The notes beneath the pieces were generated by a model. That model was given only the letters and a program-made list of their open reading frames with translations. It did not search any database and was not told the DNA's origin. Both the position numbers and the translations under genes were made by a program. Below are positions 51,269 through 60,308 of a DNA stretch of 64,000 bases, in pieces (positions within the stretch are counted from its first letter, which is position 1; each line of letters starts with the position of its first letter). Source of the stretch: Cellulomonas sp. S1-8 (GTDB taxonomy: Bacteria; Actinomycetota; Actinomycetes; Actinomycetales; Cellulomonadaceae); assembly GCF_026184235.1 (NCBI RefSeq), contig NZ_CP110806.1:1-64000 (forward strand), read 5' to 3'.

Positions 51269-52131
51269 CGGACCGTCGCGGCGGCGTCCTGCCCACGACG
51301 GCTCGGGTGTCACGGTCGGCAGAGGGCGTGCCCCGGACCGCCGGACCGACCCTCGTCGCCCTCGACATCGACGGCACGATCGCCGACGACGCCGGGACGA
51401 TCAGCCGCGGCGTCGTGGCCGCCGTCCGCACCGCGCAGGCCGTGGGGCACCACGTGGTGCTCGCGACCGGCCGGTCGCTGGTCGGTCTCGCACCGGTCCT
51501 GCGGCAGCTCGACAGTGCGGACGGCTGGGCCGTCATGTCGAACGGCGCGCTGCTGGTGCGGGTCGGCGGCGGCGGACCCGTCGGGTACCGGGTGGAGGCG
51601 GCGCGGCTGTTCGACCCGTGCGCCGTCGTCACCCGTGCCGTGGAGCTCGTGCCCGAGGTGGCGGTCGGCGCGGAGGAGGTGGGTTCCGGGTGGCGGTTCT
51701 CGCGTCCTCTCCCGACGAGGCCGCCGCGGGGCACATTGCGCTGGGCGTCCCTCGTGGAGCTGCGCACGACCCCCGCCACCAAGGTCGCGCTGGTCGCGCC
51801 CGGGATCGGCCGCTTCGTCGACGTGCTGGCCGCGACCGGCGCGACCGTGACGACGGTCGGCCAGGACTGGCTCGACGTCGTCGGGCCCGGGGTCTCCAAG
51901 GCCGCCGCCCTGGAAGACCTCCGGTGTCGCCTGGGGGTGCCGCTCGCCGCGACGCTCGCCGTCGGCAACGGGAGCAACGACGTCGCGATGCTGTGCTGGG
52001 CCGCTCGGTCCTACGCGACCGCGGATGCACCCTCGGCCGTGCGGGCCGCGGCGAGCGACGTGTGCGCTGCGGTGGCGGACGACGGTGTCGTCGACGTGCT
52101 GCGCTCGCTCGACGACCCTGCACGGCGCTGA
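51265..52131 (+). CDS. HAD-superfamily hydrolase, Cof type
   Basis: The 288-residue product has the nucleophile motif ALDIDGTIADD near 32-42, LATGRS (motif II-like), a conserved Lys in the segment before GVSK and GNGSNDVAML near 231-240. Cof-type phosphatases act on small phosphorylated metabolites. Here it may remove a phosphate from a biosynthetic intermediate, perhaps one added by the APH-like kinase; this is inference. It starts at GTG 51265, overlapping the ACP stop as GTGA, and ends 37 bases before the convergent ABC gene. Confidence 0.85.
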   Translation: MTDRRGGVLPTTARVSRSAEGVPRTAGPTLVALDIDGTIADDAGTISRGVVAAVRTAQAVGHHVVLATGRSLVGLAPVLRQLDSADGWAVMSNGALLVRVGGGGPVGYRVEAARLFDPCAVVTRAVELVPEVAVGAEEVGSGWRFSRPLPTRPPRGTLRWASLVELRTTPATKVALVAPGIGRFVDVLAATGATVTTVGQDWLDVVGPGVSKAAALEDLRCRLGVPLAATLAVGNGSNDVAMLCWAARSYATADAPSAVRAAASDVCAAVADDGVVDVLRSLDDPARR

Positions 52132-52168
52132 GCCGCCGACCTTCCACGCCGCCGCCGGTCCGCGCGGG

Positions 52169-54073
52169 TCACGACGAGACGGACGAGCTCAGCAGCACGC
52201 GGTACCGGCCCTCCTGCTCCGCCAGCTCCTCGTGACGGCCGGCCTGCACGATCCGACCGGCCTCGAGCACCACGATCCGGTCCGCCTGCCGGACCGTCGA
52301 CAGCCGGTGGGCGATCATGAGGATCCCCGCCCCGGCGAACAGCTGATCCATCGCCGCACGCACGTGTGCCTCCGTGGCCGTGTCGAGGTGGGCGGTCGGC
52401 TCGTCGAGCACGACGAAGGCCGGGCGCTTGAGGGCTGCCCGGGCGATGGCGATCCGCTGCCGCTCACCGCCCGAGAGGCGGTGGCCCTTCTCGCCGATCA
52501 CCGAGTCGAGGCCGTCGTCCAGCTGCGCGACGAGCTCGTCGAGGGCGACCGCCCGGCACACGTCGAGCAGCTCGCTGTCCGTGGCGTCGGGGTTCGCGTA
52601 CCGGAGGTTGTCACGGACGCTCGCGTGGAGCACGTACGGCTCCTGCGGGATGTACGCGATGAGCGCGGCACGCTGCTGCTCGTCGAGGGACTGGATCGCG
52701 TTGCCGGCGATCTCGACGGTGCCCTCGTCGCAGTCGAGCAGACCGGCGGCGATGCCCGCGAGCGTCGACTTGCCGGCACCGGAGGAGCCGACGATCGCGA
52801 CGACCTCCCCCCGATCGACCGTCAGGTCGATGCCGTCGAGCGCGTCGGTGCGTGCGGCGCCGGGCCGGGCGTCCGCCGTGGGGCCGCGGTCGTCCCCGCC
52901 GAGGCCGGTGATCGGCAGGAAGGAGATGGACAGCGCGTCCCCGGCGTGGGAGAGGCCCTCGATGGAGTACGAGGACACCGGGGGGTACCGGTACCGCGTG
53001 CCACGCATGCGCAGAGCGGGCGCCGGCTGTCCCGCACGCGGCTGCTCGGTGGGCGTCGTGCCGGCCGGCCGTGCGGCAGGGGTGTCGCCGGAACCTGCGG
53101 CGAGGACGGCCTCGACGCGGTCGAGCGCGATCGTCGACCGCATCCTGGGGTAGCGCGTGCCGAGCAGGCTCTGCACCGGGGCCTGCAGCTGCTGGAGGTA
53201 CAGCACGATGAGGATGACGCTGCCGACCGTGACGTTCTGCTCGGCCACGAGCCACACCCCCATGGCGAGGGCTCCGGCGGTGATGACGACGAAGGCGGCA
53301 CCGTAGCTGGCGCCCGACGTCGCCGCGGCCTTCGCGGTGGCCGCGGTCAGCCCGGCGAGCTCGCGCGTCTTCTCCTCGAAGTGGCGCTGCTCGCGCTCCG
53401 TCTGCCCGTTCTGGCGGGCGAGGACGGCCCCGTCCCGGCTCACGAACGTCTCTGCGGACGACGCGAGGTCCTTCGTGACGTCGAACGACCGCGCGATGAG
53501 CTGGTTGATCCGTGCCTCCGCGCGGCGCACGTAGGCGATGGCGACCGGGATGACGACGAGCAGCACCAGGAGCCGCGGGTCGACGAGCGCGACGATGACC
53601 ACCGAGGCGACGATGGTCGTCACGCCCGAGACGACGACGGGGACGACGGACGTGTACATGGCCTCGGCGCCGTTGGCGTCACTGGTCAGGCGGCTGACGA
53701 TCGCCCCCGGCCGGACCGTCGTGTAGAACTGGATCGGCATGGTCGTCAGGCGGCGGAACATCGACGACTGCATGTCTGCGATGACCTCGCCGGCCGCCCG
53801 GGTCGAGACGACCCGCGCCGCGTAGGTCATCCATACGCCGAGTAGACCGAGGCCGAGCATCCCGGCGATCTGCCAGGCGACGTCGCTGCCGGTGGTCCTG
53901 TCCTGGACGAGCCCGTCGATGACCGACCGCAGCAGGAGGACCTGGACCAGCGGGGCGACGCCACCGATCACCTGGCAGACGTACGAGACCGTGAACCGTC
54001 TGCGGTGGGCGCGGACCAGCTGCCGGACGTTCGCGTGCCGGGCGGGGTCTTCGACGGTGCTCCGCCGGCTCAC
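52169..54073 (-). CDS. ABC transporter, fused membrane and ATPase domains
   Basis: The 634-residue half-transporter has an N-terminal six-helix membrane domain (about 30-320) and a C-terminal ATPase with Walker A GSSGAGKST near 440, signature LSGGERQR near 543 and Walker B FVVLDEPT near 564. It belongs to the exporter type, presumably a homodimer that exports the cluster product. The start is uncertain: GTG 54073 overlaps the stop of a 20-codon open frame with a strong ribosome site (ATG 54132). The ABC gene may be translated by coupling to it. Confidence 0.92.
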   Translation of the reverse strand: MSRRSTVEDPARHANVRQLVRAHRRRFTVSYVCQVIGGVAPLVQVLLLRSVIDGLVQDRTTGSDVAWQIAGMLGLGLLGVWMTYAARVVSTRAAGEVIADMQSSMFRRLTTMPIQFYTTVRPGAIVSRLTSDANGAEAMYTSVVPVVVSGVTTIVASVVIVALVDPRLLVLLVVIPVAIAYVRRAEARINQLIARSFDVTKDLASSAETFVSRDGAVLARQNGQTEREQRHFEEKTRELAGLTAATAKAAATSGASYGAAFVVITAGALAMGVWLVAEQNVTVGSVILIVLYLQQLQAPVQSLLGTRYPRMRSTIALDRVEAVLAAGSGDTPAARPAGTTPTEQPRAGQPAPALRMRGTRYRYPPVSSYSIEGLSHAGDALSISFLPITGLGGDDRGPTADARPGAARTDALDGIDLTVDRGEVVAIVGSSGAGKSTLAGIAAGLLDCDEGTVEIAGNAIQSLDEQQRAALIAYIPQEPYVLHASVRDNLRYANPDATDSELLDVCRAVALDELVAQLDDGLDSVIGEKGHRLSGGERQRIAIARAALKRPAFVVLDEPTAHLDTATEAHVRAAMDQLFAGAGILMIAHRLSTVRQADRIVVLEAGRIVQAGRHEELAEQEGRYRVLLSSSVSS

Positions 54074-54132
54074 GGCTGCACCGGTCGGCCCGCGTCGACG
54101 ACACCGTCCGGTACCGGCGGGGTGGTCGTCAT
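54070..54132 (-). CDS. Possible 20-residue leader peptide
   Basis: A short open frame, MTTTPPVPDGVVDAGRPVQP, preceded by a strong site (gagggaga, seven bases before ATG 54132). Its stop overlaps the GTG of the ABC exporter gene. Either it couples translation of the exporter, or the exporter frame is shifted here by a sequence difference. Confidence 0.4.
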   Translation of the reverse strand: MTTTPPVPDGVVDAGRPVQP

Positions 54133-54507
54133 GGCAGATCTCCCTCTCGACGGCACAGCCGCGCGCATGCTCCTCGTCGAGGTCGTCGCCGGCGGAAAGA
54201 ATGACGAACGGGTGGTGCTCGCGCGTCGCAGCGAATGTAGCGCACGTCGCTGTTCTGTCATTGTGTATCTCACGGAGCGACACGACCCGCCCATGTGGTC
54301 CACGATGTGACCGGCCCCGGTGCGCGGTACGTGCCGACGGTATCGTCTCCTGAGTTTTTCATGACGCCGACCGTGCGCACGCCCGATCCGCTCGCAATGC
54401 GTGCTGTGCTCGGTCGTCCTGACGTCGACGTGCGGAGGCATCGGCGTTCTCTGCCGGTGCGTGTCGTCGTGCAATTCTCCGAGGTCGACGGAAATGGAGG
54501 ACGGCCC
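54133..54507. promoter_or_regulatory. Divergent promoter region between exporter and condensation genes
   Basis: This 375-base gap has lower GC and must drive the exporter on one strand and the condensation-like gene on the other. No clear hexamers or operators could be assigned. An open frame continues upstream of GTG 54508 to 54295, with an unlikely start. Confidence 0.4.
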
Positions 54508-56433
54508 GTGGGAAAGCTCGTCGCGGGGAAGGGCGGGTCGGCCGTGGTCCGCACGGGACCGCTGAACTGGGCCCAACGCATCTTCTGGCTCTCGAACTAC
54601 GTCGCGTCGCGCCAGGGTGGCGACGGGGCCCCGCTGATCCAGTGGGGTGTCGACGTGCCGCCCGGTGCGACCGTCGGCGGGCTGGAGGAGGCCCTCGGTC
54701 GGTGCGCGCGTGCCTTCGAGGCGCTCCGGACGGTCTACGTCGACGCCGGTGCGCGGTCGGCCGAGCAGATGGTGCTCCGGAGTCACCACCCGAGGATCGT
54801 CGACGACCGCGAGGACGGGTCGGGCTGGCTCGACATCTCCCGCGAGCCGTCCGTCCACTGCCGGGTCCGGCAGGAGGACGGCGCGCTCGTCAGGGTGACG
54901 CTAGTGGCGAACCAGATCGACATGGACGGCTGGTCCATGGCCCGCGTGTCGCGCCTCCTCACCGACCTGCTGAGCGGAGTGCCCTTCGAGGACGCCGCGC
55001 GCGGCACGTCGCTCGTCCTGCACCCCCTCGACGCGGCGCTCCAGCTCGAGGCGGACGACAAGCACGTTCGCCGGGCGCTGCGGGGACTCGCCTGGGTGGC
55101 CGAGGAGCAGTCACGGACCCCGCGCAACCCGCTGCCGGTCGATCGCTCCGCAGGTGCGCCGGGAGGGCAGCGCGGTTACTCGGCGCTCGAGCCGGGGTTG
55201 ATGCGCGACCTGCGCACGGTCGCCGACGTTGCCCGTGTGACGGCGCCGACGCTGGTGCAGGCGGTGATCGGCATCCTCCTCGCACGCTGGACCTCGACAA
55301 GCCGCCTGTTCGTCGCTCCCGCGGTCTCCAACCGGTGGCGCCCCGAGAGCCGTACGTCGATCGGGAGGTACGCCACGTGGGCGGCGACGGTCGTCGAGGC
55401 CCAGGAGGACGTGCCGCTGGCGCAGTGCCTGCGGACCGCCCATCGGAACCTGCTCCAGACGTACGTCTGCTCGCCCGCCGACTTCGCCGAGCAACCGGTT
55501 GTCAAGAGTCGCGCGGATGCGGGCTTCGGCAGCCTGCTCGCCATCCCGGTGGGCTTCGAGTACCTCGACTTCGACGACGGTGACCGCGCCGACGTACGTC
55601 AGGGGCCTGCGGTGACCCAGCCGCAACGGTCGCGCTGGACGGTTCCGGGTCCCGCGGGCCACGTCTCGTTCACGATCGTCCCCGGGGGCGACGACCTGCG
55701 GCTGGTCATGACGATCGACGACGCCGTCGCGCCGCCGGACCTCCTCGACCGGCTGTTCGAGGACGTGGTGGACCTGCTGCGCAGGGTCTCGACCCTGACG
55801 GCCGCAGAGCTCGACCAGCCGCTCGGGACGGTCTGCGCGCCTCGCCCGCGCGTGCTCGGGGACGCGGGCACGGTGGTGCGGCGGGGCCAACGCTTCTCCG
55901 GGTCCCGCATGCGCGCGGCCGTGATGCGTGACGCCGTGGTCGACGACGTGTCGTTCACGGTCGTGCGCCGCCCCGAGGAGCGGCTCGTGGCGGTGGTCCG
56001 GTCCGGGCGCCCCGATCTGCGGGCGGCCCACGAGCGGCTGCTCATGGCGGCCGCGACGGATCCGTTGACGGTCGTCGCGGACCTCTACCTGCGCACGACG
56101 CGGGCCGATGCCCTGCCGGACGTGGTCGACGCCGTGACGGAGCTGACCGGGCGTCCGGGCGTCGTGGAGCTGTTCGACCCCCAGGTCCACTACCTCGACG
56201 ACTGCATCGACACCCCGGAGCGCGCCGCACTGCGCCGGGCGTTCGAGGCGAGCCACCCGGGCCGCACCGCGGACCTCACGCGCGCGTACTACGAGCAGGG
56301 CGGAGAGCACCTGCGGCTCCCGCTGGTGCTCGAGCGCCTGCGTCGCGAGGGCCTCGACGACGTCGACTGCGACCTCTTCCTGCAGTTTGCGAGTCTCGGT
56401 GCCATCGCCAGGGAGATCGCCGCGGACCGGTAG
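54508..56433 (+). CDS. Condensation-domain-like protein with degenerate active site
   Basis: The 641-residue stand-alone protein resembles NRPS condensation domains: GPLNWAQRIFWL near 18 as the C1-like region, then NQIDMDGWSM near 140, where the active-site motif HHxxxDG is expected. Here both His positions read Ala-Asn, so the catalytic His is lost. The later region (SNRWRPESRTSIGRYATW) resembles the C5 motif. The C-terminal 190 residues form a separate unassigned domain. Start GTG 54508 has ggagg seven bases upstream. It is alone on its strand between the exporter and a small open frame. Confidence 0.7.
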   Translation: MGKLVAGKGGSAVVRTGPLNWAQRIFWLSNYVASRQGGDGAPLIQWGVDVPPGATVGGLEEALGRCARAFEALRTVYVDAGARSAEQMVLRSHHPRIVDDREDGSGWLDISREPSVHCRVRQEDGALVRVTLVANQIDMDGWSMARVSRLLTDLLSGVPFEDAARGTSLVLHPLDAALQLEADDKHVRRALRGLAWVAEEQSRTPRNPLPVDRSAGAPGGQRGYSALEPGLMRDLRTVADVARVTAPTLVQAVIGILLARWTSTSRLFVAPAVSNRWRPESRTSIGRYATWAATVVEAQEDVPLAQCLRTAHRNLLQTYVCSPADFAEQPVVKSRADAGFGSLLAIPVGFEYLDFDDGDRADVRQGPAVTQPQRSRWTVPGPAGHVSFTIVPGGDDLRLVMTIDDAVAPPDLLDRLFEDVVDLLRRVSTLTAAELDQPLGTVCAPRPRVLGDAGTVVRRGQRFSGSRMRAAVMRDAVVDDVSFTVVRRPEERLVAVVRSGRPDLRAAHERLLMAAATDPLTVVADLYLRTTRADALPDVVDAVTELTGRPGVVELFDPQVHYLDDCIDTPERAALRRAFEASHPGRTADLTRAYYEQGGEHLRLPLVLERLRREGLDDVDCDLFLQFASLGAIAREIAADR

Positions 56434-56894
56434 GCGCTCGACGATGAAGCTGGATGCTCAGAGGACGATCAGTCACCTTCGACCCCCCGTACGTCCCGAT
56501 GTGGATTCCCGACTGGCTGAAGACTCGCGGCTCACGTCACCGGTGCGGGTGTTCGAGGTCGGCCCAGGGCGGGCGCCTGCGTCGATCGGGCTCTGCCGGG
56601 ATCACGCGACGACGGACGCCGTGATGCGCAACCTGCTGGAGCAGGACGGCTGAGGCAGGACGCCGCACGGTACTGCGACGCCTCCGAGAGGCGGCTGGGT
56701 TTCAGGCTGCCCCCTCCCGAACCCCCGCCGCCCCGCACGGCCACGCACGCCTGACCTAGGCAGTTGGGCCCAGGTCCACGCCCACACCCACCCCTACCCT
56801 CGCGGAACGGCCCGCGCCACGCGCAGCCGGCACCGCTGACCGCCCGGCGCCGCGGCTCCGTCACGTCGCACCGACCCAGCGAACGGAGCCCGTC
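56434..56894. other. Region between condensation-like and fabI genes
   Basis: This 461-base stretch holds one possible small gene (56444-56653) and a 240-base remainder without a convincing gene. The latter should contain the fabI promoter. Confidence 0.4.
56444..56653 (+). CDS. Possible 69-residue protein of unknown function
   Basis: A frame begins MKLDAQRTISHLRPPV at ATG 56444, 11 bases after the condensation-like stop. It is soluble and slightly charged, with RVFEVGPGRAPASIG in the middle and ends RNLLEQDG. It has no MbtH signature. Ribosome site weak. It could be a small cluster protein, or a random frame. Confidence 0.35.
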   Translation: MKLDAQRTISHLRPPVRPDVDSRLAEDSRLTSPVRVFEVGPGRAPASIGLCRDHATTDAVMRNLLEQDG

Positions 56895-57659
56895 ATGGGA
56901 CTGCTCGACGGTAAGTCCATCCTGGTCACCGGCGTCCTCACCGAGGGGTCGATCGCGTTCCACGTCGCGCGGCTCGCGCAGGAGCAGGGCGCCGACGTGG
57001 TGCTGACGTCCTTCGGCCGGCAGTTCCGGCTGACCGAGGCCATCGCGCGGCGCCTGCCCGCACCGGCCCCCGTCGTCGAGCTGGACGTGACGTCGACGCA
57101 GGACCTGGCCGACCTGGCGACGCGGGTCGCGGCGCACGTCCCGCGGCTCGACGGCGTCGTGCACTCGATCGGCTTCGCACCGCAGTCCGTGCTGGGCGGG
57201 CGGTTCCTCGAGGCGGCCTGGGAGGACGTGAGCACGGCGCTCCACGTCTCCGCGTACTCGCTCAAGGCGCTGGCCGTGGCGGCCCGCCCGCTGCTGGGTC
57301 CCGGCTCCTCGGTGGTGGGTCTGACGTTCGACGCGCGCTACGCCTGGCCGGTGTACGACTGGATGGGCGTGGCCAAGGCGGCGTTCGAGGCGACGTCGCG
57401 GTACCTCGCGCGGGACCTGGGACCCGAGGGGGTCCGGGTCAACCTGGTGTCCGCCGGTCCCGTCAGGACGACCGCCGCCACGTCGATCCCGGGCTTCGAC
57501 ACCATCGAGCGGGGGTGGGACGCGCGCGCCCCGCTGGGCTGGGACGTCCGCGACGCCGGGCCCAGCGCGCGCGCGGTCGTCGCCCTGCTGTCCGACTGGT
57601 TCCCGGCCACCACAGGAGAGGTCGTGCACGTCGACGGTGGCGCGCACGCGATGGGATGA
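56895..57659 (+). CDS. fabI: Enoyl-ACP reductase, FabI/InhA-like
   Basis: The 254-residue product reduces enoyl-ACP with NAD(P)H. It has the N-terminal LLDGKSILVTGVLTEGSIAF typical of InhA/FabI, a HSIGFAP segment near 90-96 and the Tyr-Lys pair in the Y-x6-K pattern around YDWMGVAKAAF near 155-165. The ATG at 56895 has gaacgga upstream. It overlaps the flavoprotein gene by ATGA. Most actinobacteria keep a main enoyl reductase elsewhere, so a second one here could belong to the biosynthetic locus or protect against an enoyl-reductase inhibitor. That is inference. Confidence 0.87.
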   Translation: MGLLDGKSILVTGVLTEGSIAFHVARLAQEQGADVVLTSFGRQFRLTEAIARRLPAPAPVVELDVTSTQDLADLATRVAAHVPRLDGVVHSIGFAPQSVLGGRFLEAAWEDVSTALHVSAYSLKALAVAARPLLGPGSSVVGLTFDARYAWPVYDWMGVAKAAFEATSRYLARDLGPEGVRVNLVSAGPVRTTAATSIPGFDTIERGWDARAPLGWDVRDAGPSARAVVALLSDWFPATTGEVVHVDGGAHAMG

Positions 57660-59146
57660 GCGCGATGTCCGCCCGCCACGCGGGTCCGTGGCCGACGATC
57701 ATCCAGGGCGGGATGGGGGTCGCCGTCTCCTCCTGGACGATGGCGCGCGCCGTGTCGCTCGCCGGCCAGCTCGGCGTGGTGTCCGGGACGGCGCTCGACG
57801 TCGTCCTCGCCCGCAGGCTGCAGGACGGCGACGTGGGGGGGCACCTGCGGCGCGCGCTCGCGCACTTCCCCGTGCCGGCGATCGCGCAGCGGATCCTCGA
57901 CCGGTACCTGCGTCCCGGCGGACGTCCGCCCGGCCAGCCGTACCTGCCCGTGCCGAAGCTCAACGCCCGCCCGTCCGCCCGTGGCAGCGAGCTGGGCACG
58001 GTGGGGGCGTTCGCCGAGGTGTGGCTGGCCAAGGAGGGTCACGACGCGCCGGTGGGGATCAACCTCCTGGAGAAGGTCCAGCTGGCGACGCCGAGCGTGC
58101 TCTACGGCGCGATGCTCGCGGGCGTGGACGTCGTCCTCATGGGTGCGGGCATCCCCACCCAGATCCCGCGCCTGCTCGACCGCCTGGCCGGGCACGAGGA
58201 GAGCTCCCTGGACCTGCACGTCGACGGTGCCACCACGCGGCACGGCGTCGGCTTCGACCCCCGCGCCCTCACCGGGGTCGTGCTGGCCAGGCTCCGCCGG
58301 CCGCGGTTCCTGGCCATCGTCTCGGCGCACGTGCTGGCCGCCCACCTGGTCCGGGAGGAGGTGACCCGGCCGGACGGGTTCGTGATCGAGGGCTGGCGGG
58401 CCGGCGGGCACAACGCGCCCCCGCGTGGCCGCATGGTCCTCGACGACCAGGGGCAGCCGGTGTTCGGGCCTCGCGACGACGCCGACCTGGCCAAGGTGGC
58501 CGACATCGGCCTGCCGTTCTGGCTCGCCGGCGGCACGGGGAGCCCCGAAGGTCTGCGCGACGCGCTCCGCGCCGGCGCGACCGGCGTCCAGTGCGGCTCG
58601 CTGTTCGCCCTGGCCGAGGAGTCCGGCCTCGACGACACCCTGCGTGCGCAGATGCTCGCCGCGTTGCGCGCCGGGACGCTCGAGGTCCGCACCGACCCGC
58701 GGGCGTCGCCGACGCGCTTCCCGTTCAAGGTCGTCTCCCTGCCCGGGACGCAGTCCGACGACGCGGTGTACGCGGCCCGGCCGCGGCTGTGCGACATCGG
58801 CCACCTACGGACGCCCTACGAGCGGACGGACGGGTCGCTGGGCTACCGGTGCCCGGGTGAGCCGGTCGCGACGTACGTCGAGAAGGGCGGGCCGGAGGCG
58901 GAGACCGCCGGACGCAAGTGCGTGTGCAACGCGCTGCTGGCCGGTGCCGGGCTCGGTCAGGTCCGACGCGACGGGTACCGCGAGACGGCCCTCGTCACGC
59001 TGGGCTCGGACGTCGAAGGGCCGACCCGGATGCTCGCGGAGCACCCGGAGGGCTGGACCGCCGCCGACGTGGTCGCCTTCCTCCTGGACGGCTCCGGCGG
59101 CGTTCCGTCGAGCACGACGCCCGGCGGGCCCGACAGCGCCGTGTGA
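57656..59146 (+). CDS. Long nitronate monooxygenase / PfaD-like flavoprotein
   Basis: The 496-residue product has an NMO/FabK-type TIM barrel with IIQGGMGVAVSSWTMAR near 14-30, EGWRAGGHNAPP (flavin-binding segment with the catalytic His) near 246-257 and FWLAGGTGSPEGL near 283. It is 130 residues longer than plain nitronate monooxygenases. The extra C-terminal part carries a Cys-rich segment (GYRCPGEPV, then RKCVCNALLAG). PfaD-like proteins act as trans-acting enoyl reductases in polyunsaturated fatty acid and polyketide pathways. The ATG overlaps the fabI stop, so the pair is probably co-regulated. Confidence 0.78.
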   Translation: MSAMSARHAGPWPTIIQGGMGVAVSSWTMARAVSLAGQLGVVSGTALDVVLARRLQDGDVGGHLRRALAHFPVPAIAQRILDRYLRPGGRPPGQPYLPVPKLNARPSARGSELGTVGAFAEVWLAKEGHDAPVGINLLEKVQLATPSVLYGAMLAGVDVVLMGAGIPTQIPRLLDRLAGHEESSLDLHVDGATTRHGVGFDPRALTGVVLARLRRPRFLAIVSAHVLAAHLVREEVTRPDGFVIEGWRAGGHNAPPRGRMVLDDQGQPVFGPRDDADLAKVADIGLPFWLAGGTGSPEGLRDALRAGATGVQCGSLFALAEESGLDDTLRAQMLAALRAGTLEVRTDPRASPTRFPFKVVSLPGTQSDDAVYAARPRLCDIGHLRTPYERTDGSLGYRCPGEPVATYVEKGGPEAETAGRKCVCNALLAGAGLGQVRRDGYRETALVTLGSDVEGPTRMLAEHPEGWTAADVVAFLLDGSGGVPSSTTPGGPDSAV

Positions 59147-59251
59147 CGGGCCGGCGGCCCTCCCCTGCCCCCTGCCGGGCGCGTCACGTCCGGCCCGGCC
59201 GCCGTGGTGATGGGCGTGTGGGGGCGGCCGCTGCGAGGCCGGGTGCCAGCC

Positions 59252-60139
59252 TCAGCCCACCTCGAGCGTCGACCCGGGGACCAGCTCGCGGATCGTCACG
59301 ACGAGGGCCCGGGCGGCGTCCTCGTCCTCGTCGTACGTCTCGTGGTGGCAGACGGTCAGCTGCGGTGCGAGCGAGTCGTCGGTGAAGGAGACCTCGACCG
59401 CGTGGTCGGGCGGCACGGGCAGGCCGACCAGAGCCTCGAGCGCGGGCAGGTTGTCGTCCCACGCGGCGGACACGCGCTGCGCCCACTGCGCGTCGGAGAC
59501 GTGCCGCGAGCCGTTGTCGGTGCTGCGGGAGCCCAGCGCGTCGGGGTCGCGCTCGATCGTGGTCCCGTAGACGACCTCCGCGTGCGCGCCGTCGACGCCG
59601 ATGGCGATGCCGACCTCGACCGCGAGGGACGACGCGCTCCACCTGCTGCCCGCCGCCTGCAGCACGCCCTCCCACCAGCGGACGGCCACCTGGGCCGTCG
59701 CGACGGCGGCGTCACGCGGGACGTCGCTGATCGTGAAGGCGCCGTCCTCCGCGTCGAGGCTGATCGTCGTGGTGGGGATCGCCGCGTACAGGTCGTCGTG
59801 CGCCTGGGCCAGCACGTCGAGCGCGGGCACCGCGTGGTCGGGCAGCGCGAAGGCCGAGTACGGCGCGTGCTCGTCGTCGGAGTCGTGGACGGAGAGGTGG
59901 ACCGACCAGCGCTCGTCGCCGGCGCGGACGACCTCGACGACGGAGGCCAGCAGCGCGGAGCTCTGCGACCGGTCGGCGACCGCCTGGACGAGGTACGTCA
60001 GCTCGATGCCCTTCTCGGGCTCGGTCAGCTGGATCTGCGCCCCGGCCGGCAGGGTCGACTCCAGCGTCCGGACCCGCGCGTGGGCCGCCTCGCGGTCGTA
60101 GGGCGTGTCGTTGCCGGTGAGGAAGTCGAGGAGTCCCAT
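59252..60139 (-). CDS. Hypothetical protein
   Basis: The 295-residue soluble protein begins MGLLDFLTGND. It has the segment SVHLSVHDSDDEHAPYSAFALPDH near 79-102 and several acidic Asp-rich stretches. I do not recognise the family. Start ATG 60139 is preferred over the upstream frame, whose 18 residues are Arg/Gly-rich. It converges with the cluster from the right and probably marks its end. Confidence 0.7.
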   Translation of the reverse strand: MGLLDFLTGNDTPYDREAAHARVRTLESTLPAGAQIQLTEPEKGIELTYLVQAVADRSQSSALLASVVEVVRAGDERWSVHLSVHDSDDEHAPYSAFALPDHAVPALDVLAQAHDDLYAAIPTTTISLDAEDGAFTISDVPRDAAVATAQVAVRWWEGVLQAAGSRWSASSLAVEVGIAIGVDGAHAEVVYGTTIERDPDALGSRSTDNGSRHVSDAQWAQRVSAAWDDNLPALEALVGLPVPPDHAVEVSFTDDSLAPQLTVCHHETYDEDEDAARALVVTIRELVPGSTLEVG

Positions 60140-60308
60140 GGGGCGACGGTACGGGGCTGCGCGCCCGCCACCCGACCGGGACGCCACCCGCACACCGCCA
60201 GCGGGCTGGATCGCCCTCTGGCGGTGAGGGGTCGTTCCGGCCCCGCGCCGACCAGTCCGGCGAGCGTGATCGGTCGACCCGGCGACCTCCCGTTCCTAGA
60301 CTCCCGCC

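Noticed and set aside
36833..60000. Attachment-site duplication of the tRNA-Leu 3' end
   Set aside because: I searched by eye for a second copy of the T-arm/acceptor end and saw none in the window.
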